A DNA stretch of 64,000 nt, taken from assembly GCA_021399435.1 (NCBI GenBank), contig JAJTUP010000002.1:806001-870000 (forward strand), in the 5' to 3' direction. The notes beneath the pieces were generated by a model. That model worked only from the letters and a program-made list of their open reading frames with translations. It was not told where the DNA came from and searched no databases. The stretch comes from Diaporthe sp. PMI_573. Its lineage: Eukaryota; Ascomycota; Sordariomycetes; Diaporthales; Diaporthaceae. Shown here one piece after another: positions 31,143 to 40,880 of this stretch. The position numbers and the translations under genes were made by a program. Positions within the stretch are counted from its first letter, which is position 1, and every line of letters begins with the position of its first letter.

Positions 31143-33611
31143 CTACTCGGGGTCAAACGCTGAGCTGTTAGAACCGCGGCCCCCATCCAGCAAACCAGCG
31201 CGGTACAGCGCCAGGAGCGAGAAGTGGCCGCCAACCACTGGCCTGGCCTTGAAAAACAGATTGGTAGGGTAGCCCCCTTCACCGACAGTCTCGTACAGGT
31301 CGGTGAGGGGGAACTCAGTGGACGTCTCGTTGATCCAGTACGCGATGGCGTTGACGAACAACCTCCGCGTCTCCGGGCTGCACGTCGCCGCCGCCCACAG
31401 CTCCCAGTCGCTCTTGGTGTACAGGTGGCGGCTGTCTAGGGGCACGCCGTAGACCTGGCTCTGCGAGGCGTACCAGTCCGACTGCATCGCGTACACCTCG
31501 TCCCTCACGACCCCCAGGCCCAGGAGCCTGTCCAAGTACGTATTGTACAGGAGGCCCCAGCTCGAGCGCCACTGGTACGAGAGCAGCGTGTGCTTCTCGG
31601 TCGGGTCAATGGCGAGGGCCTCCCACTGAGCATAGTAGTCGCCTGCCGCGGCCAAGAAGTTGGCCGCGTCATCGGGATGACCTGCGACCTGCGCGATCGC
31701 GCCCATCGCCTGCAGGGCGAGGATCCCCTTGAGCGCCAAGTTCGTCTGGTTCGCTAGCTGACCCGCGAAGTCGTCCGTGCTGAACTGAAAGGCGGGTATC
31801 AGGCTGAAGCTGGCGAGGAACTCGGCCCACTGCTTCAGGGTTGGGTAGTGGGCGCTGAGCCAGGCCGCGTCGCCTGAGAACTTGTAGTAGGAGTACGACA
31901 TTAGCAGCATATCCCCACTCTCCTCGACCGGCATGAATTCATCGATGCCATCTGTGTGGCCCGTGGCATTGGGATAGTATTTTCCGAGGTCATGCATTGA
32001 GTATTCATTCGGGTAGAAGCCGGATTCTGTGTTTTGGTACATGGGCTCGAGCGTATATTTTAGCATCTCCGGGTTTGCCCAGAGGAAGAATGGCGTGGCT
32101 GGGAAGAGCACATCCACTGTGTTTATGTTTCCATCAGAAGATATTTCCTTCTGGAACATGAGCGGTACCTCGGCGTTGGAAGTGCCTGGCGGAGAGATGG
32201 AGTAGACATAGGCGCCCATTACTTGCCGGGCCGAAAGCGCAACAATCGAGTAGTATGCGTCCGCCTCGTCGATGTCTGGGATCGCAACACCACTAGAGTT
32301 GTCCATGGTCAAGAACCCATAGGTGTTGTTCGGATCGAATTTGTATTGTTGGCCATACCGATTAACACCGTAAGAATAATTACCAGAACTGTTCGAATGT
32401 GTGTTTGCCGGAGTAAAGCTGTCATTCATCCAAGTATGGCTCGTGGAGCTTTCGCTGTCCTCGTAATAAGCGCTGACGTCTGCCCTCAACTGAGCCTCAA
32501 ACGTGGCGCCCAACTGAGACACGGCTTCAAAATCCTTCCAATGAAAATCGATCATTGAGTACATGTCGCCGTAGCACCTCTCCCACCACGGCGACAAGGC
32601 ACTGGAGCCTTTGACGTTCAGGTAGCGGACGACTGGCGACTGGATCGAGCCGATTGTGTACCGCACCTGGGCCGAAGTGACGTTGCCGGCATCATGGGCA
32701 AATGCGAAGACGGGCTCACGAGAACCCCAGCCTCGATAGTCACGGTCGACCGTATTGTTGAGCAAATGCTGATTGACGAACTGGGCACGCACTTCCGTGG
32801 CAAAGCCACTCTCGAAGCTGAAAGATCCCAAGCTCTCGGAACTCGTGCTGTAGGTGATGTTGCCCCAATATGGGAACTCTGCATTCTCTCCGAATGTGTA
32901 CGCGCTCTCAAGCCAGTATATCCAAGAGAAAATACCGGAGTCTGTCGCATCTTGGGTGTCGACGCCGGGGGCGGGAGGGAGATAATCCTGGCCGTCCACC
33001 TTAAGGTCCCAGACAACTGGTATATTGCGGTCTGGTGTGATCCACGCAGCGTTGATGTCTGAGTAGAACTGCACGCTGTGCTGCTCACAGTCGTTCGACC
33101 TGACGCTTGTCGCGAGGTAGCTAAGTGGAATAGCGCTCCGGCAGATGTCCTTCGGCGTGACCGGGGAGAAGAAGCTTGCCTCAATGGTGACAGGGCCAGC
33201 GAGGAAGGTGAAATTGGAGTACTGAGAATCGTAAATGACAGTTTTGGGTATGGCGGAATGCAATTTGGCCGGAGTGGGTGGGAATTTCGATCCAGATCCC
33301 AGGTACTCGTACGATATTCCATCCACTGTCACTATGCCTTCCCATCCAATCAGAGACCCTTCCCAGAAGATTGCTTCGGCGCTGTTCAAGGTGGCACCCC
33401 CGGCTGTCTTGGACCATGCGCTTAAATAGGGGCTTCTCACTGCCAGAGGGACAGCAGGAGGCTTGGCGGGCGAGTAGCTCGGAAGGGGATTGTTATTGGG
33501 GTCAACATCTCGACGGGATCGTGGGATCGCATGCTGTTGCGCCAGCCCACAGTTGAGGATGGCCACCGTGAGGACGATAAGAATACAGCCGGGGAAGAAT
33601 CTGCTGGCCAT
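31143..33611 (-). CDS. gtaA: Secreted glutaminase A-type protein (GtaA family)
   Basis: Single exon, 822 residues. Signal peptide MASRFFPGCILIVLTVAILNCGLA, then a Pro-rich lead and LAVRSPYLSAWSKT, the standard mature start of the fungal GtaA glutaminases (DUF4964/DUF5127/DUF4965/DUF1793 arrangement). Further family blocks: FWEGSLIGWEGIVTVDG, YLNVKGSSALSPWWERCYGDMYSMIDFHW, FHDLGKYYPNATGHTDG-type (EYSMHDLGKYYPNATGHTDG), EESGDMLLMSYSYYKFSGDAAWLSAHYP, LKGILALQAMGAIAQVAG, SYQWRSSWGLLYNTYLDRLLGLGVV and YGVPLDSRHLYTKSDWELWAAATC. Many N-glycosylation sequons fit secretion. The known reaction is extracellular L-glutamine to glutamate and ammonia. TATATA at about 33677-33682 lies about 65 bp before the start. 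Confidence 0.92.
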   Translation of the reverse strand: MASRFFPGCILIVLTVAILNCGLAQQHAIPRSRRDVDPNNNPLPSYSPAKPPAVPLAVRSPYLSAWSKTAGGATLNSAEAIFWEGSLIGWEGIVTVDGISYEYLGSGSKFPPTPAKLHSAIPKTVIYDSQYSNFTFLAGPVTIEASFFSPVTPKDICRSAIPLSYLATSVRSNDCEQHSVQFYSDINAAWITPDRNIPVVWDLKVDGQDYLPPAPGVDTQDATDSGIFSWIYWLESAYTFGENAEFPYWGNITYSTSSESLGSFSFESGFATEVRAQFVNQHLLNNTVDRDYRGWGSREPVFAFAHDAGNVTSAQVRYTIGSIQSPVVRYLNVKGSSALSPWWERCYGDMYSMIDFHWKDFEAVSQLGATFEAQLRADVSAYYEDSESSTSHTWMNDSFTPANTHSNSSGNYSYGVNRYGQQYKFDPNNTYGFLTMDNSSGVAIPDIDEADAYYSIVALSARQVMGAYVYSISPPGTSNAEVPLMFQKEISSDGNINTVDVLFPATPFFLWANPEMLKYTLEPMYQNTESGFYPNEYSMHDLGKYYPNATGHTDGIDEFMPVEESGDMLLMSYSYYKFSGDAAWLSAHYPTLKQWAEFLASFSLIPAFQFSTDDFAGQLANQTNLALKGILALQAMGAIAQVAGHPDDAANFLAAAGDYYAQWEALAIDPTEKHTLLSYQWRSSWGLLYNTYLDRLLGLGVVRDEVYAMQSDWYASQSQVYGVPLDSRHLYTKSDWELWAAATCSPETRRLFVNAIAYWINETSTEFPLTDLYETVGEGGYPTNLFFKARPVVGGHFSLLALYRAGLLDGGRGSNSSAFDPE

Positions 33612-34163
33612 CTTGGCAGAGGATGATGTGCTGACTGTTCAAGAGCCATGCAAATCAAGCGGAGCCTTGGAAGTGGTATATATGTTAAGCCAGTGGGATC
33701 GAGAGAGTTGTTTACTATTAGTAAGAGAATATTCTGCGAAGATTGGATACAACCCAGGTTAAGGAGACCCAGAATTCCATTTGCCGCCAGTTGGTGACAT
33801 GTCGAATCAAGTCTTCTTGCCTTTACCGCAGCTGTGTCACTCGTCATTATGTTTGTGTACGGACATCTCATTCTCTGTGTACGAAGAAAGGATGCAATTA
33901 ACCATTGCGTGTGATATTCTCACAGTATTGAAGGCTCAACATGAGCCGCACCGGTCTGTGATATCTCGCCTCCGGAGGGACACTAGTGAGGCTAGACGCT
34001 GCGAGAATGCCTTGTCACACCCAGAGAGATCTCGTATCGTTGGAGTATTGCTGTGCCGAAGCGAAAATCCCGGGACACAGCATCTGTTAGTCTAGTCTCA
34101 TGTGCGTTTCTTGGCCCGCAAGGCACTCATGCGCCCGAATACGTGCCGAATGCGCCATTTGTC
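33612..34163. other. Intergenic, glutaminase promoter and 3' flank of the carboxylase gene
   Basis: About 550 bp. A TATATA element near 33677-33682 could serve the glutaminase gene. No gene is seen. Confidence 0.5.
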
Positions 34164-36194
34164 TTATAATTTCTCCCGGTCTGCTGGAACAATACTGCAA
34201 ATAGTAGTGCCAACGGCAATGCTGTCTCCATCGTCGAGATCAACAAGCGAACGGACGATTCCAGATCGATGTGATCTGATTTCTAATTCCATCTTGGCTT
34301 GTTTGATGATGATAACTGCATCCCCTTCGGCAACCATGTCTCCCTCTTCTATCAAGAATTCGACGATTTGACCTGCTATAGGGCAAATAAGCTGCGAAGG
34401 ATCTTCACGTGTAGCTTTGGAGTGACCCGAAGAGGCTTTGAGGGATTTCTGTGTTTCTGATTGCTTCAGAACTCGGACAGTGTAGCTTTTTTGTTTCTTG
34501 GTGTCCGAGGAAGAGTTGAGATCATCGGTGCTGAGGGTTGACAACATGACAGCCAGTGATTCAGGAAAGTCATTTCGAATCACACTTGTAATTGAGACAA
34601 GGTCTCCGAAGGCTCCCATACCGTCACTGCCTTCGATCTTGATCTGGAATTGGTCTCCTTTCCTGACAAGCTGGCCTGATAATTTTGAGGACTGGGCTGG
34701 ATCTTCTATGCGGTCGCTGGAGGCAGACGTGACTTTACCAACGGGGTTTAAGAGCTCTCGGTTCGGTGTATCGAGCATCTTCAGGTTGTTCTCCAACCAT
34801 CGTGTATCGAATTGAGCTTTCCGGAAGTCTGCAGACCGCACAATGCCCAGGAGCAAGCTAAGGTTTGTCGTCACACCGTCGATCAAGACATCTTGCAACG
34901 CTCTCTCGGCTTTGGCGACTGTGGAATCCCAGTCGGTACTTGTGACAATCAGCTTGGCGAGGAGGGAGTCAAAGTCCGCCGAGACAATCACACCAGGGCG
35001 GAGGTGAGTATCTAGTCTGATTCCATTGCCGCCGGGGAAAAGAACGCTGCGAACCCTGCCGATTGAGAGTGAGAAATCTTGCTTGATGTCCTCTGCCGTG
35101 ATCCTGAGTTGGATTGATGTAGAACCGGGTGGGGTTCTGGCATCGATTTGCTTTAGTGGTGTCTCGAGGTCGATATCCGGAAAGCTTCTCTTAAGGGCAA
35201 TAAGGAGCTGCCATCGGACCAGGTCGACGCCACATATAGCTTCCGTGATGGTGTGCTCGACTTGAAGTCGAGGATTGATTTCCATGAAATAGAATCGTGA
35301 GTTGTTGGGCGAAACGAGGAATTCCCAAGTACCAAGTGACTGATATTTGATAGCTTTTGCCATGCGCACAGCGGCCTCAATGACGGAGGCGATCAGCGTA
35401 CGGTTCGCCACAGTCGAAGGGGCGATCTCAACAACTTTCTGAAAACGGCGCTGTATTGAGCACTCTCGCTCCCAAAAGTGACGGACATTGCCCTTACTGT
35501 CGCCAACGACCTGGACCTCGATATGACGAAAGCCATCAACAGCGGCCTTTTCGGCGAACACTTTGCCACTCGGGCTCTCATTCACAGCTCTGCGGAAGCT
35601 TGAATCGAGATCCTCTACCCGGCGAACAAGGCGGATTCCTCTGCCGCCACCGCCGTCGACCGCCTTAATCATAATCGGGAAGCCGACATCATTCGCAAAT
35701 GCGCCCAATGCGTCAACATCCCCAACCGGCTCGGTCAAAGCCGGGAGGACCGGCACACCACACTCCTCAGCCAGCTTCCTCGCACTCAGCTTGTCGCCTG
35801 TCCTGGTGAGGAGGTCGGCACTGGGGCCCACGAAAGCGACGCCAGCATCCTCCAGCTGTCGACAGAAGTCAGGGGACTCGGACAGAAACCCGTATCCGGG
35901 GTGCACAAGGTCCACGCGGTGTTCTTTGCACAAGGACACCAGGTGCGACGGGTCCATGTATGAGGAGGCCGAGGGGAGCTGCACTGCCTCGTGGGCGTGT
36001 GCAACGTGGGTGTCATCGCCCTGCGTCCAGACGGCAATGGTGTGGAGGCCAAGTTCGCGGGCGGATGAGAGGATTCTCACAGCGATCTCGCCTCTTCAGA
36101 CGCATGATCAGTATATGATGGACTCGTTGGTTACCGGTCTTCAACATGGCACGCATACTCACCTGTTCGCCACAAGAATACGCGCAGGAGGCAT
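34164..36194 (-). CDS. Acyl-CoA carboxylase alpha subunit: biotin carboxylase + biotin carrier
   Basis: ATP-dependent carboxylation of enzyme-bound biotin. Two exons, 36194-36163 and 36093-34164; 653 residues. The short first exon supplies MPPARILVANR, and the phase-2 junction (acceptor GAAG) completes NRGEIAVRIL, the universal biotin carboxylase start. Blocks: HPGYGFLSESPDF; ATP-grasp GGGGRGIRLV; ERECSIQRRFQKVVE; FMEINPRLQVEHTITE. A linker of about 100 residues leads to a biotinyl domain at about 575-650. The biotin lysine is expected at K611 in IIKQAKMELEI, where the usual A-M-K-M reads Q-A-K-M. There is no mitochondrial presequence, unlike 3-methylcrotonyl-CoA carboxylase. Paired head-to-head with the carboxyltransferase gene. 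Substrate unknown; fusion with a BT bridging domain is not obvious. Confidence 0.92.
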
Positions 36195-36495
36195 GGCCGC
36201 GACACAAGTCCTGGGCTCGTTGCGGGAGTGCAAAAATGAGCGAATTAGTTTCTATAATATCTGTGGAAGTCATGCCCGTGGCTTTGGATTTCAAGAGGAG
36301 TGTTCAAGCATTTGGTGGAGACTCGATGCCGTCTCCAATCCCCGCCTCGAACGAACCCGTGGACCTCGGCTGCTGCTGGGGTGCCCGGGTTGGAGACACT
36401 GAAACGGCGCCGTCTCTTTACGGCCCTGGATGTCCTGATTTCACCGGACTCATCCAATCCAACGCTTTCAATCTGATCCGGTACCCAAGATCTCA
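36195..36495. promoter_or_regulatory. Shared divergent promoter of the carboxylase pair
   Basis: Only 301 bp separate the two start codons of the alpha (-) and beta (+) carboxylase subunit genes, so both promoters must lie or overlap here. No clear TATA box is visible. CTGATCCGG at about 36473-36481 lies close to the beta start. Co-expression is inferred from the layout. Confidence 0.65.
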
Positions 36496-38366
36496 ATGGC
36501 TGGGGAAGATGACAGCCCCAAGGCGAGGTTGCGCCTGAAGCAGATCGCGGCTCAAATACAAAGCCCCGACCACACCAATGACAGCACAACAACGACCCCG
36601 CCAGAAAGAAAGGCGGCGAAACGGGCCAAAAGGAAGGACAAAAACGCACCCCCTGCCGACTGGTCCGACATACTAGGGCAGGTTGCGGATGTCAAGAAAA
36701 TTGCAGAAACACCACCGACAAGCCGCAGGGGCTATGTGCGCCAGAAGCAAGCAGGCAAGCTATGGGTGCGAGAGCGCATCGACGCCTTCCTCGACCCGGG
36801 GAGCTTCTTCGAGGTGGGGTCCATAGCAGGGACCATCGATTGGAGGACGACGACTGCCGGCAGGGACGGGAAGGCCAAAGACGAGATCCAAGGTTTCACG
36901 CCGAGTAACAACGTCCAGGGCTTCGGCACCGTGGGCGGGCGCCGTGTTCTGTTCACTGCAGACGACTTCTCGCTGCGGGCTGGCCACGCCGACGGGGCGA
37001 TTTGGGCCAAGACTGTGTACATGGAGAGGCTGTGCCTCGACCTGCGGCTGCCCATCGTCAAGCTCGTCGACGGCAGCTCCGGCGGGGGCTCGGTGACGAC
37101 CATCAAGAAGGACGGATTCAGCTACGTGCCCCCGACGCCTGGTTTCAGGGAGGTCGCTGAGCAGCTCAGCCTTGGGATTCCCAACGTCGGTGCCGTTTTG
37201 GGTCCGGCAATTGGCCTTGGTGCGGCGCGGGTGACTGCATGCCATTTCTCCGTCATGGCGAGTGATGTCGGTTCCCTGTTCAACGCCGGGCCGCACGTGG
37301 TCGCGAAGGCCACTTTTGAGGAGGGATTGACTGCGAGTGAGCTGGGCGGGCCAGAAATACATTGTGCCAATGGCACAATCGACAATGCCGCCCCTGACGA
37401 GGCTGCTTGTTTCGAACAGATCAGAAAGTTCATCTCGTACGTCCCTGACTGTGCTGCCAATGCTTTGCCACCGATCGCAGAGGCCACAGATCCTCCCGAC
37501 AGGGACGTGAAATCGCTGCGTACAATCATACCTCGGCGCCGGCAACGGGCTTATGCCATGCTTCGGATGATACATACAACCCTGGACCAAGACTCGTGGT
37601 TCGAAATAGGCGCTGGCTGGGGGAACACAGCAATTGTGGGACTCGGCCGCCTGGGTGGTCGGCCAGTCGGCATCATCGCGAACAACCCCGAAGTACTCAG
37701 CGGTGCCACCGATGCGCTGGGCGCACAGAAGATGACGAGACATTTGAACTTGTGTGATGTCTTCAATCTTCCCCTGATCCAGTTCGTCGACTGCCCTGGA
37801 TACGCCGTCGGCACTGCAGCAGAACGCCAGGCAACGATGAAGTACGGAGTCGAACTCGGAAAGACATACTATTCAACCACAATGCCGATTTTCAATGTTC
37901 TCGTCAGAAAGTGCTACGGCGTTGCTGGCGGCCTGATGGCCGACTGTCGGGATCCTCACAACCGCGTCGCTTGGCCCAGCCTGGAATCAGGAAGCCTTCC
38001 GTTGGAAGGTGGCATTGAGGCTAGTCATTCTAGAGAGTTGAAGGAAGCAGGGGAAAAGAGAGCTGAGGTCTATGACAACTTGATGGATGAGTATACCAGA
38101 TTGCAGAATCCTGTGCGCACTGCTGCCGCGTTTAGTGTCCCAGAGATTATAGACCCAGCAGATACAAGGCGCCTACTCTGTGCATGGACAACTCATATGT
38201 AAGTTTCAGACGTCCCACTGTCTTCGTTTACGAATCACTCATGCGGCATTGAACATCTCGCGATGTGCATTGATTTAGGAGCTGACACGTCTTCAGGTAC
38301 GATGTGAAACTTCCAGAGCGACTCAGGGATCGGCAAAGTGGCAAGATTCACCCAATTTTCCGGTGA
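36496..38366 (+). CDS. Acyl-CoA carboxylase beta subunit (carboxyltransferase)
   Basis: Transfers CO2 from carboxybiotin to an acyl-CoA. Two exons, 36496-38198 and 38297-38366 (phase 2, GTAAGT...CTTCAG), 590 residues. An N-terminal basic linker (RKAAKRAKRKDK) precedes the CT domain: GKLWVRERIDAFLDPGSFFEVGSIAG; LRLPIVKLVDGSSGGGS; GIPNVGAVLGPAIGLGAARVTACHFSVM; and in the second half GRPVGIIANNPEVLSGATDALGAQKMTRHLNLCDVFNLPLIQFVDCPGYAVGT. Both crotonase-like halves are present. The last exon restores the conserved carboxylase tail DVKLPERLRDRQSGKIHPIFR. It resembles the propionyl-/acetyl-/methylcrotonyl-CoA carboxylase beta group, but GVAGGLMADCRDPHNRVAWPSLESGSLPLEGG differs from the usual GAGAYAM...AWP segment. 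No transit peptide is evident. Substrate unassigned. Confidence 0.92.
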
Positions 38367-39014
38367 CGAATTGTAGAATCTGTGTATATATTCGGAAGAG
38401 AGAAAGAGACATCTTACTTTTACTCCCAGGGTCCGATAATTCCATGGCGTACAGTGACCTCAGCGTACCCAGAGTTTCCGGGGTCGAGCCGCTGTCTAGT
38501 AAAAGGGGCGACTCCGGACGGATCATCTCCGAGAAAAGTCTTTGGCCTTGGCCTTCCCGTCTGTACCTTGTAAAGGGGGTGCGAAATACCGGGTCTATAC
38601 GGGAGACACGTACACGTTGAATCCGGCTCTTCCGAAGCCTCTCGTCACCACAAAGTAACTATCCCACCTCCCGAGCCAGTTGCCCGAAGGCGCGGGGTAC
38701 CCAATTTTAGCCCGTGAGGAAATTTTGATCCGTTTCGTCGTCCTTGCAGGGCATGAGTATGGCGAAGCAATTTGGACAAAGTATTATATTGGTGCGCTTT
38801 CACGGGAGTGATCACTGACATGATTCTGTCACAAAGTTACGGGCAAGGTATACAAAATGTTTGGAACACTTTCCGTTTCGAATATTCTGAACTATTAGGT
38901 CGTCGCTATGATGCTATGCACGTGTTTGAACCACAATACTCCGAAAATGCACATTCCAAGGGTATCTACCCAATGTAACGATTATGTCTTGCACCATTGT
39001 TCCTTCTCTTGTCA
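38367..39014. other. Intergenic between convergent genes
   Basis: About 650 bp between the carboxyltransferase and MFS gene 3' ends. No coding or repeat signal is seen. Confidence 0.5.
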
Positions 39015-40880
39015 TTAGACAAGTGCCAGTTTACTCCTAGCCCTCAGCGTGGGCCCAAACTTGAACATGACGAAGGGGATCAGACTCAGTCCAGTGGCGA
39101 CTAGGGCCAGGATTAGGCCAGCATACTGCGAGCCAACGTTGTGGAAGAACTGCGTCGAGAAGAGCGGGGTCACGGCGCCGAGGGTATTCCGCATGAGACC
39201 CTGGCCGGCGATGGCTGAGGAGGCGCTGGGGCCGTAGCAGTCGGCCGTGTAGCTGTAGGTCGACTCGAAGACGAAGTAGATGCCGAAGGCGATGGGCGCG
39301 AGGCCGATGGCCGGGCCGACCCACGAGAGGAAGGCGTACTGGGTGAAGCTGTAGATGAACAGGCCGATCGGCAGCCAGATGGCGCCGTACATGGAACCGT
39401 ATAGCCGGGCCTCCGGGGTGACTGTGACGTTGGGGTCGGCGGTGAGCCGGTCGTACTTGCGCATCTGGAGGTGGTGGGCCATCCAGGCCAGGGTGGTGCC
39501 GATGCACAGACTGATGTAGGGAAGGCCGCTAACGCCCTCGGACCAGCCGCGCTTCTCGGTGAAGGTGATGGGGATGACGGACAGAAACATGAAGGTCACG
39601 CCCCAGCAGAAGGCGATCCAGAGGCCGAAGGAGAAGACCACAGGCTCGGTGACAAGCATGTGGATGGCCTTGACGGATGAGGCCTTCAGCATGGACTTGA
39701 TGTCGGGCGTGTAAATGTCGCCCTCGGCAACATAGCGCTCGTCCCCGGTCGCCTTGCGCAGGGCGACAGCTCGCTTGTGTAGCTCGACGCCGCCCCGGGT
39801 CTCGGGAAAGAAGACGAAGATGCAGATCAGGAGAGGCACGTTGGCCAGACCCTGGATACCCTCGATCCAGCGCCAGCCGATCGCCTGGTCGATGAAGCCG
39901 GCGTAGATCGGGGCCGCCACAGTACCGAAGATGGCGATCCACGAGAAAAGTGCCATGGGGCGGGAGCGCTCGTGGGGGAGGTACATGTCGTCGAAAGTAC
40001 CTCCGACGAGAATAGTGCCAACACAGCCGAACAGACCGAGCAGGAGTCGGAGCCCGATGATGGTCCCAATATCCTGGGCGAGAGCCAGGCCGATGAAGAG
40101 GAGGGTGAAGCAGAGGAATGCGCCGGCGTAGACGATCTTCCTGCCCACGAGCTCACAGAATGGTGCCAGGACCATGGGAGCGAGGGCGCAAGCGAAGTTG
40201 AAAGTGAACAGACCGACCTGGCCAACCTCCTGAGACGAGTTCAATTCCTTGACCATGCTGCCGATACCAGAGCTGTATGCCGTCGTGGCGAGACCGATGA
40301 ACAGGGTCATGAGACAAAGCATAGCCGTGATAAAGCTCTTGTATGTTGGGCTCCAGTTGTAGGGGTTCTGTTTGTCGCCAGTAGCATACTCAAGGACGAT
40401 ATACTCCTTGTCGTTATGGTTGACAAGCTCGGTCAACGTAAGAGGCATATCAATGTCGACAGTTTTTATCGCCCCACAATCGGTGTCGATCTGCTCGTTG
40501 GATGGATCGACATATTTCCCTCCCACGATACGTCCGATCTTGGGGTTTCCCTTCTCGTCCCGAATCATCTCGTTCGCGTGCTCCAGCACCGACATAACAT
40601 CGGGCGTGGTCTGCTCAGTCTCCACCTCTGGAGGAGGACTGCTGGGCCTGGATTTTCCATTGAGAGTCGCTGAGCGAGATGCGCCTTTGGATGTGCCAGG
40701 TCTTGATGGCAGGGGACTTCCAGGGCCGGGTGATCCGGGGTGCGACGCGTACGGACTGCCTGGCGATGGGGAGCCGGGACGAGATTGGCCAAACCTCGAT
40801 CCGGCGTAGGAATTTGCCCTGGATGCGGCCAAAGACCCCGGCCTTGAAGGCGGTTGGGAGAAAGAGGGGATATAAGACAT
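39015..40880 (-). CDS. MFS transporter, DHA1 (drug:H+ antiporter) type
   Basis: Single exon, 621 residues. The first ~90 residues are a disordered Ser/Pro/Gly-rich tail with repeated GSP units (SRPGSPSPGSPYASHPGSPGPGSP), probably a phosphorylated cytosolic region. NPYNWSPTYKSFITAMLCLMTLFIGLATTAYSSGI then starts the 12-helix transporter core. MFS/DHA1 marks: APFCELVGRKIVYAGAF (loop 2-3), RLLLGLFGCVGTILVGGTFDDMYLPHERSRPMALF and GWRWIEGIQGLANVPLL. FPETRGGVELHKRAVALRKATGDERY belongs to the central loop. The tail is FGPTLRARSKLALV. Likely a plasma-membrane exporter; cargo unknown. It is the gene nearest to the carboxylase pair (convergent with the beta subunit), which hints at, but does not show, a shared pathway. 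Confidence 0.92.
   Translation of the reverse strand: MSYIPSFSQPPSRPGSLAASRANSYAGSRFGQSRPGSPSPGSPYASHPGSPGPGSPLPSRPGTSKGASRSATLNGKSRPSSPPPEVETEQTTPDVMSVLEHANEMIRDEKGNPKIGRIVGGKYVDPSNEQIDTDCGAIKTVDIDMPLTLTELVNHNDKEYIVLEYATGDKQNPYNWSPTYKSFITAMLCLMTLFIGLATTAYSSGIGSMVKELNSSQEVGQVGLFTFNFACALAPMVLAPFCELVGRKIVYAGAFLCFTLLFIGLALAQDIGTIIGLRLLLGLFGCVGTILVGGTFDDMYLPHERSRPMALFSWIAIFGTVAAPIYAGFIDQAIGWRWIEGIQGLANVPLLICIFVFFPETRGGVELHKRAVALRKATGDERYVAEGDIYTPDIKSMLKASSVKAIHMLVTEPVVFSFGLWIAFCWGVTFMFLSVIPITFTEKRGWSEGVSGLPYISLCIGTTLAWMAHHLQMRKYDRLTADPNVTVTPEARLYGSMYGAIWLPIGLFIYSFTQYAFLSWVGPAIGLAPIAFGIYFVFESTYSYTADCYGPSASSAIAGQGLMRNTLGAVTPLFSTQFFHNVGSQYAGLILALVATGLSLIPFVMFKFGPTLRARSKLALV

Noticed and set aside
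36760..37743. 327-codon minus-strand frame inside the carboxyltransferase gene
   Set aside because: Antisense shadow; the plus strand carries continuous carboxyltransferase motifs.
40372..40809. 145-codon plus-strand frame over the MFS N-terminus
   Set aside because: Mirror of the Ser/Pro/Gly repeat region of the transporter.
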